From the IMG/VR virus record IMGVR_UViG_3300031576_000232, positions 1-30,675 of that record: DNA of 30,675 nt; one strand, written 5' to 3'. Within the stretch, counting starts at the first letter, position 1; each line of letters starts with the position of its first letter. A program made the translations under genes and the position numbers. The DNA is from a virus. The notes under the pieces were generated by a model. That model did not search any database and was not told where the DNA came from. It worked only from the letters and a program-made list of their open reading frames with translations. Of the stretch, positions 29,557 to 30,675 are shown one piece after another.

Positions 29557-30675
29557 CAGCGCATCCGCTCGCTCACTTCTTTGTAAAAGACCGCCACGCC
29601 CAAGAGAGAAAAAGCGGTCAAGGCCTGGGCATGGGTCAGGCGCATGTTCACCCAATGCCCCTGGGCCTTCTCTGCCGGGAACTGCGTCCGCACGTTCTGC
29701 GGGTTAACGTTGTCGCCGCCCCACGCGGCGGACCCCCACGGGAATTGACCCCAAGGCCCCTCAATAGCCGGTGTGAGCGTGACAGCTTCATCGTCGGGGG
29801 ACAAATCGGTTGAAAAAATCCCAGTCATCTGTCGGAAGATCGCATTCGAGATGACAAATTTGGCGTCAGTGAACTTCTTGACTATCGATGGATTGCCCCC
29901 ATGGGCAGGGAGCCACTGGACGGTTTCAGTGATGGGCGTCATAATCTTGGCCGCGCCAGGAGCCCAGGTGAACGGATCGGCAACGATCACGTGAGTGGGA
30001 TCGGGAATCGATGTGATGACTGCCGCTCGGCTCGGGATGAGGCCGACGAACTGGACGAGAGAATCGCCAACCGCGGCGAGGGCTGAACTCACGACCTGGA
30101 CGGTTGTATCCGCGTAGCCGACAATGGTGATGTCAAACTCGTCGTCGGCGTAATCGGTGGATGTAAAATCCTTGCGCTCCTGGTAGACATATTTCACCGT
30201 CGGATCGGACGAGCCGAAATAGAGTTTGTTGTCGAAGTTTGAAACAATCCCACACGCGATTGGCAAGTCCCACTGGGTCCAGGAATTGGTGACAGAATTG
30301 TAAATAAACTGCTGGTTAGCCGCGCCGTCGGTGGTGTTTGTTACCGTCGAGAAAATGTATTTTCTGTCGCTCTCGTATGGAATCCCAACGCTCACGTTTT
30401 TGAAATTCGAGAACTGGTTGGACGACAGGCGAAACAAGGTGAACTCGATGGGGCGCGAGATGATCGCCACGCCGCTGTCCGAAATGGCCACGATGGTTTG
30501 GTCTGTAAAACAAGTGATCCGATTGTTAAACGGGACGGCTGTCATGAGCCCTTTGAGCAACGTGGTTCCGTCAAAAAGACTGACCCGAAGGTCCGCGCGC
30601 TGTTCCCCGGTGATCCTATAAATCCCGTCCTCTTTAAAAACGAAGCATGAATCGCGGAGAGCGATCACGCGGTGG
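29556..30675 (-). CDS. Tail nozzle protein, C-terminal part (joins 1-1494)
   Basis: The C-terminal 330 codons (29556-30548) of the 828-residue nozzle, plus the repeated 127 bases that duplicate codons already counted at 1-127. Across the join the protein reads FDGTTLLKGLMTAVPFNNRI without a break. Motifs include RDSCFVFKEDGIYRITGEQ and FIYNSVTNSWTQWDLP, the Trp-rich blade pattern of propeller-like nozzle proteins. The ATG-led frame at 30668 is only an internal Met and not a separate gene. Confidence 0.85.
   Translation of the reverse strand, partial: HRVIALRDSCFVFKEDGIYRITGEQRADLRVSLFDGTTLLKGLMTAVPFNNRITCFTDQTIVAISDSGVAIISRPIEFTLFRLSSNQFSNFKNVSVGIPYESDRKYIFSTVTNTTDGAANQQFIYNSVTNSWTQWDLPIACGIVSNFDNKLYFGSSDPTVKYVYQERKDFTSTDYADDEFDITIVGYADTTVQVVSSALAAVGDSLVQFVGLIPSRAAVITSIPDPTHVIVADPFTWAPGAAKIMTPITETVQWLPAHGGNPSIVKKFTDAKFVISNAIFRQMTGIFSTDLSPDDEAVTLTPAIEGPWGQFPWGSAAWGGDNVNPQNVRTQFPAEKAQGHWVNMRLTHAQALTAFSLLGVAVFYKEVSERMR
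30549..30675. repeat. Terminal direct repeat, right copy (assembly overlap)
   Basis: Identical to 1-127. Removing one copy gives a 30,548-bp circle and restores one continuous nozzle gene. Confidence 0.95.

Overview
The window is a tailed bacteriophage genome assembled as a circle and cut inside a structural gene. Bases 1-127 and 30549-30675 are identical, so one genome unit is 30,548 bp. Every gene I can support reads leftward (minus strand). The order terminase, portal, scaffold, major capsid protein, fibres, adaptor, nozzle, internal virion proteins, lysis, with no tape measure, tail tube or sheath, points to a short-tailed (podovirus-like) phage. The DNA is moderately GC-rich. The host cannot be named; a Gram-negative host is plausible from the tail type and a spanin-like gene, but this is inference.

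Reading in the direction of transcription (high to low coordinates, wrapping from 1 to 30548), an early block starts at a promoter near 21.95 kb. It holds small Cys-rich proteins, a DUF932 protein, a DUF1281 protein, a putative single-strand annealing protein, a PD-(D/E)XK exonuclease, a coiled-coil partner and small Zn-binding or unknown genes, ending at 16.71 kb. A gene-poor stretch of about 0.76 kb (15953-16712) follows, with many hairpins and promoter-like boxes. Next comes an accessory block (15.95-12.96 kb): a 33-residue membrane microprotein, a ribbon-helix-helix-like protein, a broken ParB-like N-terminus, a VRR-NUC nuclease, a cytosine methyltransferase lacking its first motif, and a ParB-DNA methyltransferase fusion.

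The virion block then runs from small terminase (12.9 kb) through large terminase, portal, scaffold and major capsid protein to a pair of paralogous fibres, the adaptor and the 828-residue nozzle, which spans the contig ends. It continues from 29.6 kb with four or five internal or tail proteins and then lysis genes: a coiled-coil/TM protein, a 35-residue Zn finger, a zinc amidase, a holin candidate and a spanin-like protein, ending at 22.03 kb.

No DNA polymerase, primase, helicase, RNA polymerase, integrase or classical repressor is visible, so replication and transcription probably rely on the host. The most distinctive signals are a shared AT-rich motif over three leftward promoters, a 29-bp GC-rich repeat at both transcription-unit boundaries, the damaged nuclease/methyltransferase/ParB island, and several genes under 40 codons supported by Shine-Dalgarno sequences or stop-start overlaps.
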